Of a stretch of DNA of 64,000 nucleotides, positions 53,696 to 63,029 are shown in pieces. Every line of letters starts with the position of its first letter. Within the stretch, counting starts at the first letter, position 1. Source of the stretch: Zobellia amurskyensis (lineage in GTDB: Bacteria > Bacteroidota > Bacteroidia > Flavobacteriales > Flavobacteriaceae). The notes beneath the pieces were generated by a model. It was not told the DNA's origin, did not search any database, and saw nothing but the letters and a program-made list of their open reading frames with translations. The position numbers and the translations under genes are program-made. The stretch is taken from contig NZ_RCNR01000006.1 in NCBI RefSeq assembly GCF_009725985.1, positions 1 to 64,000 on the forward strand. Reading direction: 5' to 3'.

Positions 53696-54055
53696 TTACG
53701 ATTTTTTACTTGTTGATATAATTTTCGAAACGATCAAAGTCACAGAATTTAAATTCTTCATTAAGCTTTCAATTGGGTTTGGATAAAATTCCGAAGACCT
53801 ACATATTTCCAGCCAATATTTGAGTTCATCAGCCTCTTTCGCCGAAATTTTGAACTTATGAACAAAGTCTCTTTTGCTTTCTGCATTTTGTGCCTCCCTT
53901 ATATTCGCTCCTATCGATGTACCACATCTAAATATCTGTGAGGCCATTTCAAACCGATTATCAGCTCTAATCTTTTCCGAAAACGCTACGACTTCAAGAG
54001 CTAAATCAAAAGTTAATTTTACAATTAAATTTTCTCTATCATTTCTCATCTTCAA
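53696..54055 (-). CDS. Four-helix-bundle protein of the 23S rRNA intervening-sequence family
   Basis: 119-aa protein, KLTFDLALEVVAFSEKIR, MASQIFRCGTSIGANIREAQNAESKRDFVHKFKISAKEADELKYWLEI: the typical 'four helix bundle / S23' pattern. Such genes occur within intervening sequences of rRNA but also stand alone, often scattered between unrelated genes, and may spread horizontally. Here it sits between the two subunit genes of a CoA-transferase, 41 bp from scoB and 25 bp from scoA, which would co-transcribe it. Function unknown. Confidence 0.85.
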   Translation of the reverse strand: MKMRNDRENLIVKLTFDLALEVVAFSEKIRADNRFEMASQIFRCGTSIGANIREAQNAESKRDFVHKFKISAKEADELKYWLEICRSSEFYPNPIESLMKNLNSVTLIVSKIISTSKKS

Positions 54056-54080
54056 ATTAAGTAATTTTCAAATGGTATAG

Positions 54081-54779
54081 TTATCGCTTCCTAACCGTTC
54101 GTTGTTCAATACGCTTTTCATAGTTGCTCCCTTGAAAAATACGTTGTACGAAAATGCCCGGTATGTGAATCTGATTGGGGTCTAGCTCACCTGCGGGAAC
54201 CAGCTCCTCTACTTCAGCGACCGTAATCTTCGCGGCCCCGCACATACAAGGATTGAAATTTCGGGCCGTACCTTTAAAGATCAGGTTTCCGGCTTCATCT
54301 CCCTTCCATGCTTTCACGAAAGCGAAATCTGCCTTGAATGCTTCTTCAAGCACATACATTTTTCCATTAAATTCTCTGGTTTCCTTACCTTCCGCAACTT
54401 CGGTACCATAGCCCGCAGGCGTATAAAATGCAGGAAAACCAGCTTGTGCGGCACGACATTTTTCAGCCAACGTTCCTTGAGGGGTTAATTCTACCTCAAG
54501 CTCACCACTGAGCATTTGCCGTTCAAACTCTTCGTTCTCACCTACGTAAGAAGATATCATTTTTTTAATCTGATGTTTGTGAAGTAAAAGGCCTAGCCCA
54601 AAATCATCTACACCCGCATTATTGGAAATGCAGGTAACATCTTTAATATTGGAGGCAACCAGCTGTGTGATGGCATTTTCCGGAATTCCACAAAGCCCAA
54701 AACCACCTAACATGAAGGTCATTCCGTCTTTAATGCCCTGCAAGGCTTCTTTTACATCTGCTACTTTCTTAGAGATCAT
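54081..54779 (-). CDS. scoA: 3-oxoacid CoA-transferase subunit A
   Basis: 232 aa from ATG 54779 ([37 protein letters not shown]); the longer frame starting at 54812 adds residues outside the family pattern. GGFGLCGIP and [30 protein letters not shown] are diagnostic. Works with scoB. Confidence 0.95.
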   Translation of the reverse strand: MISKKVADVKEALQGIKDGMTFMLGGFGLCGIPENAITQLVASNIKDVTCISNNAGVDDFGLGLLLHKHQIKKMISSYVGENEEFERQMLSGELEVELTPQGTLAEKCRAAQAGFPAFYTPAGYGTEVAEGKETREFNGKMYVLEEAFKADFAFVKAWKGDEAGNLIFKGTARNFNPCMCGAAKITVAEVEELVPAGELDPNQIHIPGIFVQRIFQGSNYEKRIEQRTVRKR

Positions 54780-54830
54780 ACTAAAGGAATAAAAGATTTC
54801 TACTGGAGTCAAGTTACAATTTTTAAACGA

Positions 54831-54867
54831 AATTGCCCGTGACTTTCAATAGAAGTCACGGGCAATT
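54831..54867 (-). terminator. Terminator of the ricT-gldH-PBP1A operon
   Basis: A perfect 15-bp stem (54831-54845 with 54853-54867) and 7-nt loop, 27 bp beyond the PBP1A stop. The T-run on the minus side is short (TTTCGTTTAAAAA), so efficiency is uncertain. Confidence 0.7.
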
Positions 54868-54893
54868 TATAAGCTCAAATTTACTTTTATCCT

Positions 54894-57236
54894 TTAGAAA
54901 TCTAAGTCATCTAAGTCATCGTCTAAACCTCCATCATCATCGCTGTCGTCTACTACTTTGCTACAATCAACATTAATAGACATGTTTTCAGGTTTTTCAA
55001 ACTCACCATCAGAAATTCCTAAATTTTTATTCTCATAGTTCTTTTTCATGTACAGCCCCCAAATAGGAAGTGCCATAGATGCCCCTTGACCATATGCAAT
55101 GGACTGAAAGTGTGTAGACCTTTCTTCACCACCAACCCAAACGCCTGTAACCAAGTTGGGTACCATACCCATAAACCAACCATCACTATTGTTTTGTGTA
55201 GTACCAGTTTTTCCTGCAATGGGGTTCGTAAATCCGTATGGATAACCAGTAATTATTTCTTTATATACGGTAGAATTCTTTGCACCGGAATGTCTTAGAC
55301 GTGTTCCTGACCCACCATGTGTAACGCCCTCCATAAGGTTGACCATAGCATAAGCTACATCCTTACTTAATACATCCTTTGTTTCTGGGACATATTCATA
55401 AAGAACCGTACCGTTCTTATCTTCTATACGAGTTACCATAACCGGTTTAACGTACACCCCTTGATTTGCGAAAGCACCATAAGCTCCAACCATTTCATAA
55501 ACGTTAGATTCCGGAGTACCCAATGCAATAGAAGGCACTTCTAGGATCTCCCCTTTTAGTCCCAAGTTTTTAATAATAGATACTACCGATCGTGGACCCA
55601 CCCTGTCTATTAACTGTGCAGTCACTGTATTAACAGAATTCGCCAGTGCATCCTTAAGGGTATACATATTGCCCGAATATTGGCCTACCGCATTCTTAGG
55701 ACACCAGGCTTCCATGTTCCCATGTTTTCCCGCCTCAATACAATATTGTGTATCCGGCAACGAATCACAAGGAGAAAGTCTCAACTGATCTATAGCAGCT
55801 GCATACACAAACGGCTTAAAAGTAGAACCTGCTTGACGCGTGCCTTGAATAACATTATCATATTGAAAATGTCTATAGTCAATACCGCCAACCCATGCCT
55901 TTACATGACCTGTTTGCGGCTCCATAGACATCATGGCCGCTCTTAAAAATGTCTTATAATATCTTATAGAATCCAACGGAGTCATAATAGTATCTCGCTC
56001 ACGACCATCACTATTCCAGTCAAACACAGTCATCTCTGTTTTTTTGGTAAACGATGCCCGTATAACTTTTTCAGATTTACCCTCATCTTTCATCTTTCGC
56101 CATCTAGAAGAGTTTTTCATGGCTCGTTCTAGGATACGATTAATTTGAGCTTTATCTAAATCCAAAAACGGAGCTGTAGGGTTTCTATCCGGTGTATTTT
56201 GATGAAAGAATTCATTCTGAAGATTGGCCATATGTTTGCGTACAGCATCTTCGGCATTGGCCTGCATACGTGAGTCAATAGTCGTGTAAATCTTAAGCCC
56301 ATCCAGATAAAGATTCCACTTGTCTCTACCACCTTCTAAAGCAGGCTTAGGGTTTTTAGATATCCAATCGTTCATGAACCCTTGCAGATACATTCTAAAA
56401 TAGGTAGCTAAACCTTCTTTATGCGATTCTGGATTAAAGTTAATATCCATCTTCAAGGCCTGCAATGAATCGCTCTCCTGTTCGGTAATGTAATCGTATT
56501 TAGCCATTTGACCCAGAACGGTGTTTCTTCGGTTTTTAACCAATTCTTCCCTTCTGATCGGATTAAAATAGGATGAGTTTTTAAGCATCCCTACCAAGAC
56601 GGCAGACTCTTCAATTTTCAGCTCTTGTGGTTCCTTGCCAAAATAAATTTTTGCAGCAGAACGTATTCCATCTGCATTATTAAGAAAATCATATTGGTTA
56701 AGATACATAGCAATAATCTCTTGCTTTGTATACTGTGTTTCTAAGCGCGTAGCAAGCACCCATTCCATCACTTTTTGCTTGATGGTCTCAAACTTGTTTT
56801 TTGATCTTACCCCAACAAACAACTGTCTCGCCAATTGTTGGGAAATAGTACTCGCCCCTCCTTTTTTACCAAGATACGCGAAAGCTCTAACCGTTCCACG
56901 AGCATCAATTCCCGAATGCTCTAAAAAACGAGCATCTTCCGTGGCAATAAGTGCATTCACTAAATTCTGTGGAAGGCTATCATAAGGTACAGGCGTCCGG
57001 TTATCATCTAAATAAAACTTACCCAGCGTTTTCGCATCCGAAGAAATAATTTCGGTAGCTAAATTGGTCTGAGGGTTTTCCAAATACTCATATTCCGGCA
57101 TAGGCCCCAACAGCCCCCAAGAAGCAGACAAGAACAACAACACAACTAATAGGATACCTGAAATGAACAGAATCCAAAACCATTTTACGTATTTAAAATA
57201 CCCATTGGTTTTTTTATTTTTATCAACCTTGGCCAT
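54894..57236 (-). CDS. Penicillin-binding protein 1A (bifunctional transglycosylase/transpeptidase)
   Basis: 780-aa inner-membrane protein. One N-terminal membrane helix (~20-40); glycosyltransferase GT51 domain with catalytic Glu100 in ATEDARFLEHSGIDARG and STISQQLARQLF; transpeptidase domain with Ser471 and Lys474 in GSTFKPF, later SVNTV and KTGTTQNNSDGWF. The C-terminus is an Asp-rich tail. Polymerises and cross-links peptidoglycan. Starts 3 bp after gldH, so co-transcribed. Confidence 0.95.
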   Translation of the reverse strand: MAKVDKNKKTNGYFKYVKWFWILFISGILLVVLLFLSASWGLLGPMPEYEYLENPQTNLATEIISSDAKTLGKFYLDDNRTPVPYDSLPQNLVNALIATEDARFLEHSGIDARGTVRAFAYLGKKGGASTISQQLARQLFVGVRSKNKFETIKQKVMEWVLATRLETQYTKQEIIAMYLNQYDFLNNADGIRSAAKIYFGKEPQELKIEESAVLVGMLKNSSYFNPIRREELVKNRRNTVLGQMAKYDYITEQESDSLQALKMDINFNPESHKEGLATYFRMYLQGFMNDWISKNPKPALEGGRDKWNLYLDGLKIYTTIDSRMQANAEDAVRKHMANLQNEFFHQNTPDRNPTAPFLDLDKAQINRILERAMKNSSRWRKMKDEGKSEKVIRASFTKKTEMTVFDWNSDGRERDTIMTPLDSIRYYKTFLRAAMMSMEPQTGHVKAWVGGIDYRHFQYDNVIQGTRQAGSTFKPFVYAAAIDQLRLSPCDSLPDTQYCIEAGKHGNMEAWCPKNAVGQYSGNMYTLKDALANSVNTVTAQLIDRVGPRSVVSIIKNLGLKGEILEVPSIALGTPESNVYEMVGAYGAFANQGVYVKPVMVTRIEDKNGTVLYEYVPETKDVLSKDVAYAMVNLMEGVTHGGSGTRLRHSGAKNSTVYKEIITGYPYGFTNPIAGKTGTTQNNSDGWFMGMVPNLVTGVWVGGEERSTHFQSIAYGQGASMALPIWGLYMKKNYENKNLGISDGEFEKPENMSINVDCSKVVDDSDDDGGLDDDLDDLDF

Positions 57237-57239
57237 ATG

Positions 57240-57725
57240 TTACTCGTTACTTTTTTCTATTTCAAAACCGACGTCAGTAACGCCTTTTAAACTTTCAACT
57301 CCGTTTACACTACCATTTTTGCGCATGGCGTGCCAAACACGTAAATTATATACGCCAGAAGACGGAAAAACGATGTTTTCCTTATACCATAATTTATTTT
57401 CTTTGATACTGCCATATCCTTTGCCCAACCAAGTACCATCTGGCAAAGCCATCTCATACTCTAATGTATCTTTAACCGTTTCTCCGGAAGGATATTCCAA
57501 TTCTGCAATTAAAAATAGGTTGTTATAAGGATAAGTGGCATCATTACGCACCGTAATGAACATATTGTGTCTCTGTGTGGTATCTATTTCCGTAAAAGAA
57601 AAAAGAATATTGTCCGTCTTGCTCCACGCACCACCTTTTGTTGCCTGAAATTCAGATTTTACCAAATTATCGTTACACCCCAGACACAAAGCCGTTACGG
57701 CAAAAACCAGTAAGAACCTAGCCAT
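57240..57725 (-). CDS. gldH: Gliding motility lipoprotein GldH
   Basis: 161 aa from ATG 57725 (MARFLLVFAVTALCLGC); the longer frame from 57887 lies inside ricT. SPII signal with Cys17. The mature part (QATKGGAWSKTDNILFSF, MFITVRNDATYPYNNLFLIAELEYPSGE, YNLRVWHAMR) is characteristic of GldH, which is needed for flavobacterial gliding in Flavobacterium johnsoniae. Overlaps ricT by 8 bp. Confidence 0.93.
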   Translation of the reverse strand: MARFLLVFAVTALCLGCNDNLVKSEFQATKGGAWSKTDNILFSFTEIDTTQRHNMFITVRNDATYPYNNLFLIAELEYPSGETVKDTLEYEMALPDGTWLGKGYGSIKENKLWYKENIVFPSSGVYNLRVWHAMRKNGSVNGVESLKGVTDVGFEIEKSNE

Positions 57726-58968
57726 TATTTTGCTGTCTTTTAGGGTTGTTTCTCCTTCTCTTATTTTTTGAAGGGTTTGCATTACCGATTTTGTTCCCAG
57801 TATTTTTGTTATTGCTTTTACCACTATTACTTTTAGCCTTATTTCGCTTACGATTATTTCTGTTTCTAGATTGTTTAGGTCTATCAAAGCGAGTTAGACT
57901 GTCTTGTCCAACAACATTCTCAAACACCTTTTCTTCCTTAACGAAATTATCTACCGTATATTCCTCAAGACTGGTAACTTTTTCTTTCTTTTTGTTTTTT
58001 TCCAGAATTTCCTGAACCTGCTCTTTGGTAAGTGTATGCCAATTTGCTGGATCATCTCTATATGAAAACCAAAGCATACCCTTAAAAATATCGGTCTTCT
58101 GGCAGAATGCAAGTCCTTTTTCCGTAAACAATTTGGTTTCTTGCGAAGGAAAATCTTTTAAAGCATCCAAGTACATGTCTAGCTCATAATTCAAACAACA
58201 TTTAAGCTTACCACATTGTCCTGCCAACTTTTGAGGGTTCAGCGACAACTGCTGATAACGTGCAGCTGAAGTACTTACAGACCTAAAATCCGTAAGCCAT
58301 GTAGAACAACACAACTCCCGTCCACAAGAACCTATACCTCCTAAACGCTGGGCTTCTTGGCGATAACCTATTTGGCGCATCTCTATACGGATACCAAAAG
58401 CCTTGGCCATATCCTTTATCAACTGCCTGAAATCAACACGGTCCTCGGCAGTGTAATAAAACGTAGCTTTAGAACCATCGCCTTGAAATTCAACATCTGA
58501 AATCTTCATTTGAAGTTTCAAAATAATTGCGATCTCTCTTGCACGCTTTTTGATTTCTTCTTCTCGATCACGACATTTTTGCCATTTATCTATATCATTT
58601 TGCGATGCTTTACGGTGGACTTTAGGAAGGTTTTCGTCCTTATAATCTACTTTTTTGCGCTTCATCTGCACTCTCACCAACTCACCTACAAGGGTAACCA
58701 TACCAATGTCATGACCTGATTGTGCCTGTGTTGCCACAATATCACCTATAGAAACGGATAAATTTTCACTATTTCTGAAGAATTCTTTTCTACTATTCTT
58801 AAATCGAACTTCAACGCAATCAAACGGCTTCTCACCGTTTGGAAGCGACATGTTGGAAAGCCAATCAAAGACCGTCAATTTATTACAACCATCGGTACCA
58901 CAAGTTCCATTATTCTTGCAACCAGAAGGTTGTCCGTCCTTACCGGTCGAACAACTGCTACAGCCCAT
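57718..58968 (-). CDS. RicT/PSP1-domain protein (YaaT-like)
   Basis: 416-aa protein. A Cys-rich N-terminus (CSSC, GCKNNGTCGTDGC) precedes the PSP1 domain with GIGSCGRELCCSTWLTDFRSVS and LAGQCGKLKCCLNYELDMY. Homologues in the Ric complex of B. subtilis bind Fe-S clusters and affect RNA maturation and sporulation. The last ~55 residues are an Arg/Lys/Asn-rich low-complexity tail that looks RNA-binding. Together with gldH and PBP1A it forms a run typical of flavobacteria. Confidence 0.9.
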   Translation of the reverse strand: MGCSSCSTGKDGQPSGCKNNGTCGTDGCNKLTVFDWLSNMSLPNGEKPFDCVEVRFKNSRKEFFRNSENLSVSIGDIVATQAQSGHDIGMVTLVGELVRVQMKRKKVDYKDENLPKVHRKASQNDIDKWQKCRDREEEIKKRAREIAIILKLQMKISDVEFQGDGSKATFYYTAEDRVDFRQLIKDMAKAFGIRIEMRQIGYRQEAQRLGGIGSCGRELCCSTWLTDFRSVSTSAARYQQLSLNPQKLAGQCGKLKCCLNYELDMYLDALKDFPSQETKLFTEKGLAFCQKTDIFKGMLWFSYRDDPANWHTLTKEQVQEILEKNKKKEKVTSLEEYTVDNFVKEEKVFENVVGQDSLTRFDRPKQSRNRNNRKRNKAKSNSGKSNNKNTGNKIGNANPSKNKRRRNNPKRQQNNG

Positions 58969-59143
58969 ATATTATATCTTGGTTTGGCCTAAACGGGGGT
59001 TTTTGGCCAAATAGGGTTCGTACTAATTTTATATGTAAAGGTACTAAATTTTTAATGTGATAGAAAGTTATCTCAACTTACACGGGTTCTTCGTTCCTTT
59101 GCGACAAATTTGGCTCTATTTTAAAAAATTGATGCTGTTTTAC

Positions 59144-60313
59144 ATGGAAAAACAAAAAACACTGAGTAACACCGTTCTCTATCTCATGAGCCTATCTGCG
59201 GGCTTGGTCGCAGCTAATCTCTACTACAACCAACCCTTACTGCACATGATTTCCGTAAGTTTTGGAGTCACGGAATCCGCAGTGAGCAATGTGGCTCTGT
59301 CCACGCAGTTGGGCTATGCGTTCGGGTTATTGTTTGTAATTCCGCTGGGAGACATGGTTTCCAATCAAAAAATACTGAAAATTGATTTTATATTGATGTT
59401 GCTGTCATTATTGGCCGCTGCATTTTCAACCTCGCTATGGCAACTTGTTGTTTCTAGCTTTCTTATTGGATGTACCTCTGCGTTACCTCAACTGTTCGTT
59501 CCCATGGCCGCACAATTATCGAACCCTGAAAATAGAGGGCGTGCTATTGGAATAGTTATGAGCGGATTGCTTATAGGTATTCTAGGCAGCCGAGTAATTA
59601 GCGGGTTTGTTGGGGAACAATTTGGTTGGCGCACAATGTACTTTGTGGCAACTGCAATGATGTTTGTTCTATTTGTGGTCCTCAAATTGAAACTGCCCAA
59701 GGTAGAACCGGTCTACAAGGGCCGGTATATAGATTTGATGAAATCTCTTGTTCACTTCTTCCGCACGGAACCACCTTTACGACTTGCTGCTGTACGAGGT
59801 GCACTTTCATTTGCAGGTTTAAGTGCATTTTGGACCACCTTGGTCTTTCTGATGGAAGACAACTTTGGCTACGGCAGTGGCATAACCGGTACTTTTGGAC
59901 TCATTGGTATTGTTGGGGCTTTGGCAGCTACCGTAGTAGGAAAACTAAGTGACCGAACAAGCAAAAACCGAATCATTATTACATCTACCCTTATTTTGAT
60001 TCTTTCCTGGTCTGTCTTTTTGTTTTCCCACCATTCCATAATTGGCATCGTAATTGGCGTAATCCTAGTAGACCTAGGGCAACAATCGCTTCATATTGCC
60101 AATCAAAACATCATATTCTCTAGAAATGAGGATGCTAGAAACCGCACAAATACAGTGTACATGGTTATCTTTTTTCTAGGAGGAGCCCTTGGAACAATCT
60201 TAGGCGCCTATGCTTGGCAACATTACCAATGGGCGGGCGTGTCCATTTTAGGACTTACCCTTTCCCTTGTATCACTATTGGCCCATTTGGTGTATGGCGA
60301 TAAGAAAACTTAA
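59144..60313 (+). CDS. MFS transporter, probable drug or metabolite efflux
   Basis: 389 aa from ATG 59144 (MEKQKTLSN); the longer frame from 59057 adds residues without family support. Twelve hydrophobic segments, GDMVSNQKILK between helices 2 and 3 (motif A) and GRAIGIVMSGLLIGILGSRVISG. Resembles the YnfM/AraJ-like efflux branch. Substrate unknown. Confidence 0.85.
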   Translation: MEKQKTLSNTVLYLMSLSAGLVAANLYYNQPLLHMISVSFGVTESAVSNVALSTQLGYAFGLLFVIPLGDMVSNQKILKIDFILMLLSLLAAAFSTSLWQLVVSSFLIGCTSALPQLFVPMAAQLSNPENRGRAIGIVMSGLLIGILGSRVISGFVGEQFGWRTMYFVATAMMFVLFVVLKLKLPKVEPVYKGRYIDLMKSLVHFFRTEPPLRLAAVRGALSFAGLSAFWTTLVFLMEDNFGYGSGITGTFGLIGIVGALAATVVGKLSDRTSKNRIIITSTLILILSWSVFLFSHHSIIGIVIGVILVDLGQQSLHIANQNIIFSRNEDARNRTNTVYMVIFFLGGALGTILGAYAWQHYQWAGVSILGLTLSLVSLLAHLVYGDKKT

Positions 60314-60316
60314 AAT

Positions 60317-61348
60317 CTACTTTTTAAACTTCAGTACTTCCGATCTTCCTTTCTTGAAAATTTTGTTACTGGCCCCTTTACCCTTGCGCAATTTTTTCTG
60401 CTCTTCAAAAGGCAATCCATGTACTTCTTTACACGAATCCGAACAACAATCGTTCATTTTTGCCGCACACTTTTCACATTGAATAAACAAAAGATGACAA
60501 GCCTCATTGGCACAGTTTACATGATTGTCACATGCCTCGCCACATTGATGGCAATGCGCAATAACATCGTCCGTAATACGCTCACTACGGCGGTGGTCAA
60601 AAACAAAGTTCTTACCTAAGAATTTATTTTCAAGTTTCTTGTTCTCTACTTGGCGAGCGTAATCAATAATACCACCTTCTAATTGGTATACTTGCTTAAA
60701 GCCTTTATGCTTATAGTAGGCACTTGCTTTTTCGCAACGTATTCCTCCGGTGCAGTACATGACCAGCTTTTTATCCTCTTTATGATCAGCCAGGTCCTTC
60801 TCAATAATATCCAAAGAATCTCTAAACGTATCAACATCTGGCGTAATGGCATTTTTAAAATGGCCGATCTCACTTTCATAATGGTTACGCATATCTACTA
60901 AAATGGTATCCGGATCGTCAATGAGTTCGTTAAATTTTTCCGCTCCAACGTGTATACCCTTGTTGGTTACATCAAAAGTGTCATCTATCAGACCATCAGC
61001 AACTATCTTGTTTCTGACTTTTACCTTCAATTTTAAAAAAGAAAGATTGTCTTGTTCAATAGCCACATTTAAACGTACGTTCTCTAAAAAGGTAATACTG
61101 TCCAAATGGGTCTTGAACAATTCAAAATTCTCGGCAGGAACAGACAATTGAGCATTTATGCCTTCATTAGCTACATAGATACGCCCAAGGACATCTAATT
61201 CGTTCCAGTTGATGAAAAGGTGATTTCTAAATACTTCAGGATTGCCAATCTGTGCATATTTGTAGAAAGAGATAGTCAAGCGTTCTTGCCCGGCTTCTTC
61301 AATTAAAGCCGCTCTTTCTTTTGCACTTAAGTTATTGTACAGTTGCAT
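60317..61348 (-). CDS. trhO: tRNA uridine(34) hydroxylase TrhO (YceA-like rhodanese)
   Basis: 343 aa from ATG 61348 (MQLYNNLSAKERAAL); the longer frame from 61492 is noncoding. N-terminal TrhO domain (LFINWNELDVLGRIYVANEGINAQ), then a rhodanese domain with VDMRNHYESEIGHFKNA and catalytic Cys199 in VMYCTGGIRCEKA, and a C-terminal Cys-rich zinc-binding part (CHQCGEACDNHVNCAN). Hydroxylates U34 in tRNA. Converges with the MFS gene 3 bp away. Confidence 0.94.
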   Translation of the reverse strand: MQLYNNLSAKERAALIEEAGQERLTISFYKYAQIGNPEVFRNHLFINWNELDVLGRIYVANEGINAQLSVPAENFELFKTHLDSITFLENVRLNVAIEQDNLSFLKLKVKVRNKIVADGLIDDTFDVTNKGIHVGAEKFNELIDDPDTILVDMRNHYESEIGHFKNAITPDVDTFRDSLDIIEKDLADHKEDKKLVMYCTGGIRCEKASAYYKHKGFKQVYQLEGGIIDYARQVENKKLENKFLGKNFVFDHRRSERITDDVIAHCHQCGEACDNHVNCANEACHLLFIQCEKCAAKMNDCCSDSCKEVHGLPFEEQKKLRKGKGASNKIFKKGRSEVLKFKK

Positions 61349-61391
61349 GCTATACCAATGTTTTAAGTTTATATAGAATTTTCTAAGGCGG

Positions 61392-61399
61392 CAAAGATA
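61392..61399 (-). promoter_or_regulatory. Putative -7 box of trhO
   Basis: The minus strand reads TATCTTTG, fitting TAnnTTTG, 44 bp before the ATG at 61348. The -33 element is not evident. Confidence 0.45.
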
Positions 61400-61465
61400 A
61401 GAAATATTGGCAAGTGTTTTTCTGCCAATAAAATTACTGGAATCAAACAACCATCTTGGTAGAAA

Positions 61466-61500
61466 TAAAAAAGAGCCTTGAAAAATCATCAAGGCTCTTT
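61466..61500 (-). terminator. Orphan terminator upstream of trhO
   Basis: AAAGAGCCTTGA (61470-61481) pairs exactly with 61489-61500; on the minus strand a T-run follows. It ends some minus-strand transcript arising in the 61500-61840 gap. Confidence 0.8.
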
Positions 61501-61837
61501 ATTGACCGTTCCATTTTTTCTTTTTCATAGCATCTTTAAAAAACACATAAAAAAGGAATCGGCCACCATTGCTCCCTAACACTAAAAAGGGAAGCTTATT
61601 TGAGTTAGTTTCCAATTAAAACTGGAACAGTATTTTTAATAAGATACCAAACCAGCCTTAGCGTTGCGTTAGAGAAGCAACTTTTTAATAAACACTTCTC
61701 TTTTAGACGCATAACAATCATAAGCCTTACAGTCTTAATTGCTTATTTTTAAAATTTTAACGTATTGCGAATTCACAAAAAACACATTGTTCATTTTCAG
61801 AAAATGAATCATAGAACTGGCATTATGATAAAAGAAA
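61501..61837. other. Gap between trhO and recA with an unassigned minus-strand unit
   Basis: About 340 bp. On the minus strand a 27-codon GTG frame (61499-61582) ends in the stem of the terminator at 61470-61500, which implies a small transcript of unknown nature. No tRNA or known RNA is recognised. Confidence 0.4.
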
Positions 61838-61850
61838 TGCTAATTTAGCA
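61838..61850 (+). promoter_or_regulatory. recA promoter region with a TGCTAA-T-TTAGCA palindrome
   Basis: The perfect 6-1-6 palindrome overlaps TAATTTAG (61841-61848), a -7-like box 23 bp before ATG 61871; a TGG lies 20 bp upstream of that box in the -33 position. The palindrome is well placed for a repressor. Confidence 0.45.
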
Positions 61851-61870
61851 TCCCTTAAAAAAAAGAAAAT

Positions 61871-62878
61871 ATGAGCTCGGAAAAAGAAGCAAAACTGAAG
61901 GCCCTTAAGTTAACCTTAGATAAATTGGACAAGACTTACGGAAAAGGTGCCGTAATGAAAATGGGAGATAGCGTGGTTCAAGATGTTGAAGTCATCCCTT
62001 CCGGCTCTTTAGGTCTTGATATTGCCTTAGGGGTTGGCGGTTACCCACGTGGTAGGGTTATTGAAATATATGGTCCAGAATCATCAGGTAAAACTACTTT
62101 AACGCTGCACGCCATGGCAGAAGCTCAAAAAAACGGTGGTATTGCCGCATTTATTGATGCAGAACATGCTTTTGATCGTTTTTACGCGCAAAAGCTTGGT
62201 GTAGATATAGACAACTTAATCATTTCGCAACCAGATAACGGTGAACAGGCATTAGAAATAGCCGATAACTTAATTCGTTCAGGCGCTATTGATATTGTTG
62301 TTATTGACTCCGTTGCCGCTTTGACTCCTAAAAGTGAGATTGAAGGTGAAATGGGAGACTCTAAAATGGGGCTTCATGCAAGATTAATGTCACAAGCACT
62401 TCGTAAACTTACCGGGTCTATTAGCAAAACCAATTGTACGGTTATTTTTATTAACCAGTTACGTGAGAAAATTGGCGTTATGTTCGGAAACCCAGAAACT
62501 ACCACGGGAGGTAATGCATTAAAATTTTATGCTTCCGTTAGACTTGATATTCGCAGATCAACACAGATTAAAGATACGGACGGTGGCGTTCAAGGTAACA
62601 AGACAAGAGTAAAAGTTGTAAAAAACAAAGTAGCCCCACCATTCAGAACTACTGAGTTTGATATTATGTACGGCGAAGGAATATCTAAGGTTGGTGAAAT
62701 TATTGATCTTGGAGTACAGTATGAAATCATTAAAAAAAGTGGTTCATGGTTTAGCTATGGAGATACCAAGTTAGGACAAGGTCGTGATGCGGTCAAGTCT
62801 TTGTTATTGGATAATCCAGAACTTTTTGAAGAGTTAGACGGAAAAATCAGGGATGCCATAAAAGCCCTAAAAGAATAA
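61871..62878 (+). CDS. recA: Recombinase RecA
   Basis: 335-aa recombinase for homologous recombination and repair. Walker A GPESSGKT (68-75), [20 protein letters not shown] (Walker B region, loop L1), [30 protein letters not shown] (loop L2) and the DNA-binding C-terminus are all standard. Full length with no intein. A 22-bp perfect hairpin follows at 62903-62950. Confidence 0.98.
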   Translation: MSSEKEAKLKALKLTLDKLDKTYGKGAVMKMGDSVVQDVEVIPSGSLGLDIALGVGGYPRGRVIEIYGPESSGKTTLTLHAMAEAQKNGGIAAFIDAEHAFDRFYAQKLGVDIDNLIISQPDNGEQALEIADNLIRSGAIDIVVIDSVAALTPKSEIEGEMGDSKMGLHARLMSQALRKLTGSISKTNCTVIFINQLREKIGVMFGNPETTTGGNALKFYASVRLDIRRSTQIKDTDGGVQGNKTRVKVVKNKVAPPFRTTEFDIMYGEGISKVGEIIDLGVQYEIIKKSGSWFSYGDTKLGQGRDAVKSLLLDNPELFEELDGKIRDAIKALKE

Positions 62879-62902
62879 GACAAAACCTCTTATTATAATT
62901 TA

Positions 62903-62950
62903 TTGCGCCGTTAAGAACCAACGATTGATCGTTGGTTCTTAACGGCGCAA
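62903..62950. terminator. Very long perfect hairpin after recA
   Basis: A 22-bp exact stem (62903-62924 with 62929-62950) and 4-nt loop TTGA, 25 bp after the recA stop. It lacks a T-run, so it may be a palindromic repeat or a transcript-stabilising structure rather than a classic terminator. Confidence 0.6.
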
Positions 62951-63029
62951 CTTATTTATTTGAAGCTTAAGACCCCTACACGCAACCCTTGCAGTTATTT
63001 TTCATCTAATAAGAAAAAATTGAAGTACT

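Noticed and set aside
57726-57887. Upstream start for gldH at 57887
   Set aside because: The extra 54 residues are a shadow of the ricT coding strand in another frame and would bury the signal peptide.
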